This document shows positions 45,871 to 48,000 of a stretch of 48,000 bases of DNA, in pieces. The translations under genes and the position numbers were made by a program. The DNA lies in NCBI RefSeq assembly GCF_030272615.1, contig NC_081414.1, positions 520,315,185 through 520,363,184 on the forward strand, read 5' to 3'. Positions within the stretch are counted from its first letter, which is position 1. Each line of letters starts with the position of its first letter. The notes beneath the pieces are model-generated. The model was not told the origin of the DNA and made no database searches. It saw only the letters and a program-made list of their open reading frames with translations. The DNA is from Cryptomeria japonica. Taxonomy: Eukaryota > Streptophyta > Pinopsida > Cupressales > Cupressaceae.

Positions 45871-46857
45871 TGTATTAATGCAACATAACTGAGTATCCAA
45901 CTATGATAGACAAGATCCATAATAAAATACAAGGTCTCATAAAGTCAACATAAGATAATCCAAACATAATAAAACACCAAAGAGGCCATAATACCATCTA
46001 TACATTAATTAATTCAAATTAGCATTAATTTTAATAACCCAAAATTTAAACCATTATAACTCATTTTATTCCTAATCATTTTCTCAATGATACTGACATT
46101 TTACTATTCACAACATTTAAGAAATCGTAGTTCATTACTAAAATTTCTATCATTATATTAGATCAACAACAAACTAAATGAAAATTAGCCAAGTTAATAT
46201 GAAAAAATATATATAATCCTAAAGAGAACTTAACCACATGATAAATTGATTATATGAAACAACATATGTTTTAATCTAATTGCATTTAATTTTCACAAAA
46301 ATACATCTAATGTATAAATAAATCTATATGTAACAAAGTACCTATATATATTTTGCCAAAACATAACTCTATGCTCAAATCTATTAGCATTAATCTAAAT
46401 ATATATAATTTTATCCTTAACAACTATCCTAGTTGTATTTTTCCAAGATATAACTATATTTAATCCATTGAACTATCTTATCAAAATAAACTACATTTTC
46501 CAAATTATGAATATATATATATAAATTTATCTAATTATTTGACGAACAACAATCTACATATACCAATGTACGTATATATATATATGATTTGATCTAAAAA
46601 TATGTATATACATAATTTTCGAAGTCTAGCACCTCCCGCATAGTGGTGGGTGCTACAGCACCAACCATCTACATGGTGGTGCTTCAAGCACCTCCCACCT
46701 ATGTGGTGGTGCTGCCAGCACCTCCCACATATGTGGGAAGGGTGTTGTGCACCTAGCTTTATGTAATTTAAAATTTGACCCTAAAATTTTTGTATTAAAA
46801 TAATACCCTTATGAAAATGAATTGTCGGTAGGGGATGTAAATTCGATTTCCCCAACA
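45871..46857 (-). repeat. Putative copia LTR (J)
   Basis: On the minus strand it starts TGTTGGGGAAATCGAATTTA at 46857 and ends TTGCATTAATACA at 45871, followed by TTTGGTTCCAGAGCC (45855-45869), which resembles a degraded initiator tRNA-Met primer site. Length 987 bp. The expected interior would run leftward but only about 300 bp remain before the satellite. No second LTR or target duplication is seen, so this rests on ends and primer site only. Confidence 0.35.
46627..46750. repeat. Four tandem 30 bp hairpin units
   Basis: Units start at 46627, 46657, 46687 and 46717 with exact 30 bp spacing. Each is an inverted repeat with AGCACC at the left and GGTGCT at the right and a small loop; unit 3 is AGCACCTCCCAC, loop, GTGGTGGTGCT. 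Unit 4 has an altered right arm. The GC-rich array stands out in AT-rich surroundings. Confidence 0.85.
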
Positions 46858-48000
46858 TTATAAAATTATGAAATTCATTTCTTTTTCAGCCTCCCACATA
46901 TGTATGTTTTCATTAATTATCAGTTCGATATGGTTGGCATTATAGTGTTCTAAAATGTGTGACTCTTTAACTATTATTGTGAGTTCGATTTGGTTCTCTT
47001 CTTGAGTTTTCTAGTATGATTTCAATGTGCATACTTACATTTTCAGCTATAGTTAATTTGATTGTTTAGATGCTAGTTATTAGTCTAAATGATTATTTGT
47101 GAATTTTTCTCGTAATTTTGGGGGTGAGCTGCGAGTATTAGCATGGGCTAAGCGTAAAATACTCACTGCCCCAATTGGTTCATTGTTCACCTCGATGTTT
47201 GTCAAATATTGTGTATTTTGGTGGTTTAGTTCCGGAGGCCACTTGAGTGATTGTTTAATACAAGTTAAAGCTCTCATCTCATGTCTAGTTATTTATGAAT
47301 TTTGTTTTGTTGCTCACGTATACCCTTATAATGATTTTTGTCATGAGGGTGAATCCTTTATGCTGCTGATTTTGTGGCAACGAGTGTGAAGACCTCGTTG
47401 AGTTGCTAGTTACTTGATAGCAATTGTATTATGATATTTTTATGTTTTACTTTGGTCAAGAGACTCGCCCTTTTTGTTGAGTTGATGATTATTCCTTTGG
47501 GTATGTGACGATTTGTGGTATGGCATTGTATGATGTTCACATTCGATTTGCTTGGTTGTTTATGAGCCTCTTTTTTTGTTGATTCATGGGTCCATGTAAA
47601 GGGAGTGGGATTCCTTATGACACCGGGGGTCATGAGAAATCCAGACCACAAAGGCATAAGGGAGTTTACCATTTTTAATCAAGTGATAACTAAATTAATG
47701 AATGAGTATGGGTAATTAGAGAATTTCAAAATATAATAATTTATCAGTGCCTCATGACTCAGTTCTAGGGAGGATATTTTAGGTTGAGCATGAGAAGACT
47801 GTGGAGATGGTAAGCCAATCTCCCTTGGTCTCTCAAAGGTCTAAATGGCTCTGGATGCCCACAGGCTAGTACCTTGTTCTTGGTTTGGCATGTGATGCCA
47901 CTCCCTTGTACATGTGAGTCCCTTATGTTACTTCCATGTTTATGCTTGATGTTGTATGAGCCTCTAGAATTTCTTGTTTATTGTGTTTTTTTGTGTATAC
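46858..48000. other. Unclassified DNA at the right end
   Basis: No gene I can support. A 96-codon frame at 47099-47389 has no recognisable domain and atypical composition, so I treat it as chance. The stretch 47590-47660 ('accgggggtcatgagaaatcc') and 47860-47920 look like repetitive non-coding DNA, perhaps part of another LTR, but no ends or primer site are visible. Confidence 0.4.

Noticed and set aside
47099-47389. Plus-strand ORF of 96 codons
   Set aside because: No recognisable motif and no neighbouring gene structure; region looks repetitive and non-coding.
1-48000. tRNA, rRNA or intact host protein genes
   Set aside because: None seen by reading both strands; all long coding-like stretches belong to retroelements or the captured fragment.

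Overview
This window is plant nuclear repeat DNA and I find no intact host gene in it. Almost everything up to about 41.6 kb is LTR retrotransposons nested inside one another. The very long LTRs, old and heavily mutated Ty1/copia and Ty3/gypsy copies, high AT content and absence of genes suggest a large seed-plant genome, perhaps a gymnosperm. That assignment is inference only.

Layout, left half. A copia-type gag-only element G (+ strand) enters from the left and ends at 17971. Its gag is interrupted by a Ty3/gypsy element B (- strand, 3882-8243). B is in turn interrupted inside its reverse transcriptase by element A (- strand, 1-3881), a non-autonomous copia-like element with an LTR, zinc-knuckle gag and an unidentified hydrophilic ORF. 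The 3' LTR of G carries a 4.26 kb solo LTR (C, 13038-17301).

Middle. A complete but dead copia element E (- strand, 19184-41611) is bounded by a perfect GTAAT target duplication. Three insertions lie in it. D (19955-30976) is an 11 kb element with giant LTRs and gag plus an acidic ORF but no polymerase; it sits in E's 3' LTR. F (33567-37448) is a decayed copia element inside E's integrase region. H (41078-41492) is a small solo LTR in E's 5' LTR. E's two LTRs act as empty-site references for each other, so the D and H insertion points can be read directly.

Right. E landed in GA/CT-rich low-complexity DNA. After it come an inverted purine/pyrimidine tract (41617-42310), a 3.2 kb satellite array of 20 bp units in both orientations (42311-45557), a possible decayed copia LTR containing a 4 x 30 bp hairpin array (46627-46750), and unclassified DNA to the end.

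The most notable points are: a glycosyltransferase-like gene fragment carried in both LTRs of D but absent from the related solo LTR C; the gag plus acidic-ORF coding capacity of D; the unidentified ORF of A; the palindromic 20 bp satellite; and the 30 bp hairpin array. All coding regions carry stops or frameshifts, so nothing here appears able to move by itself. Element boundaries come from reading TG...CA ends, primer sites and target duplications by eye; no alignments were run.
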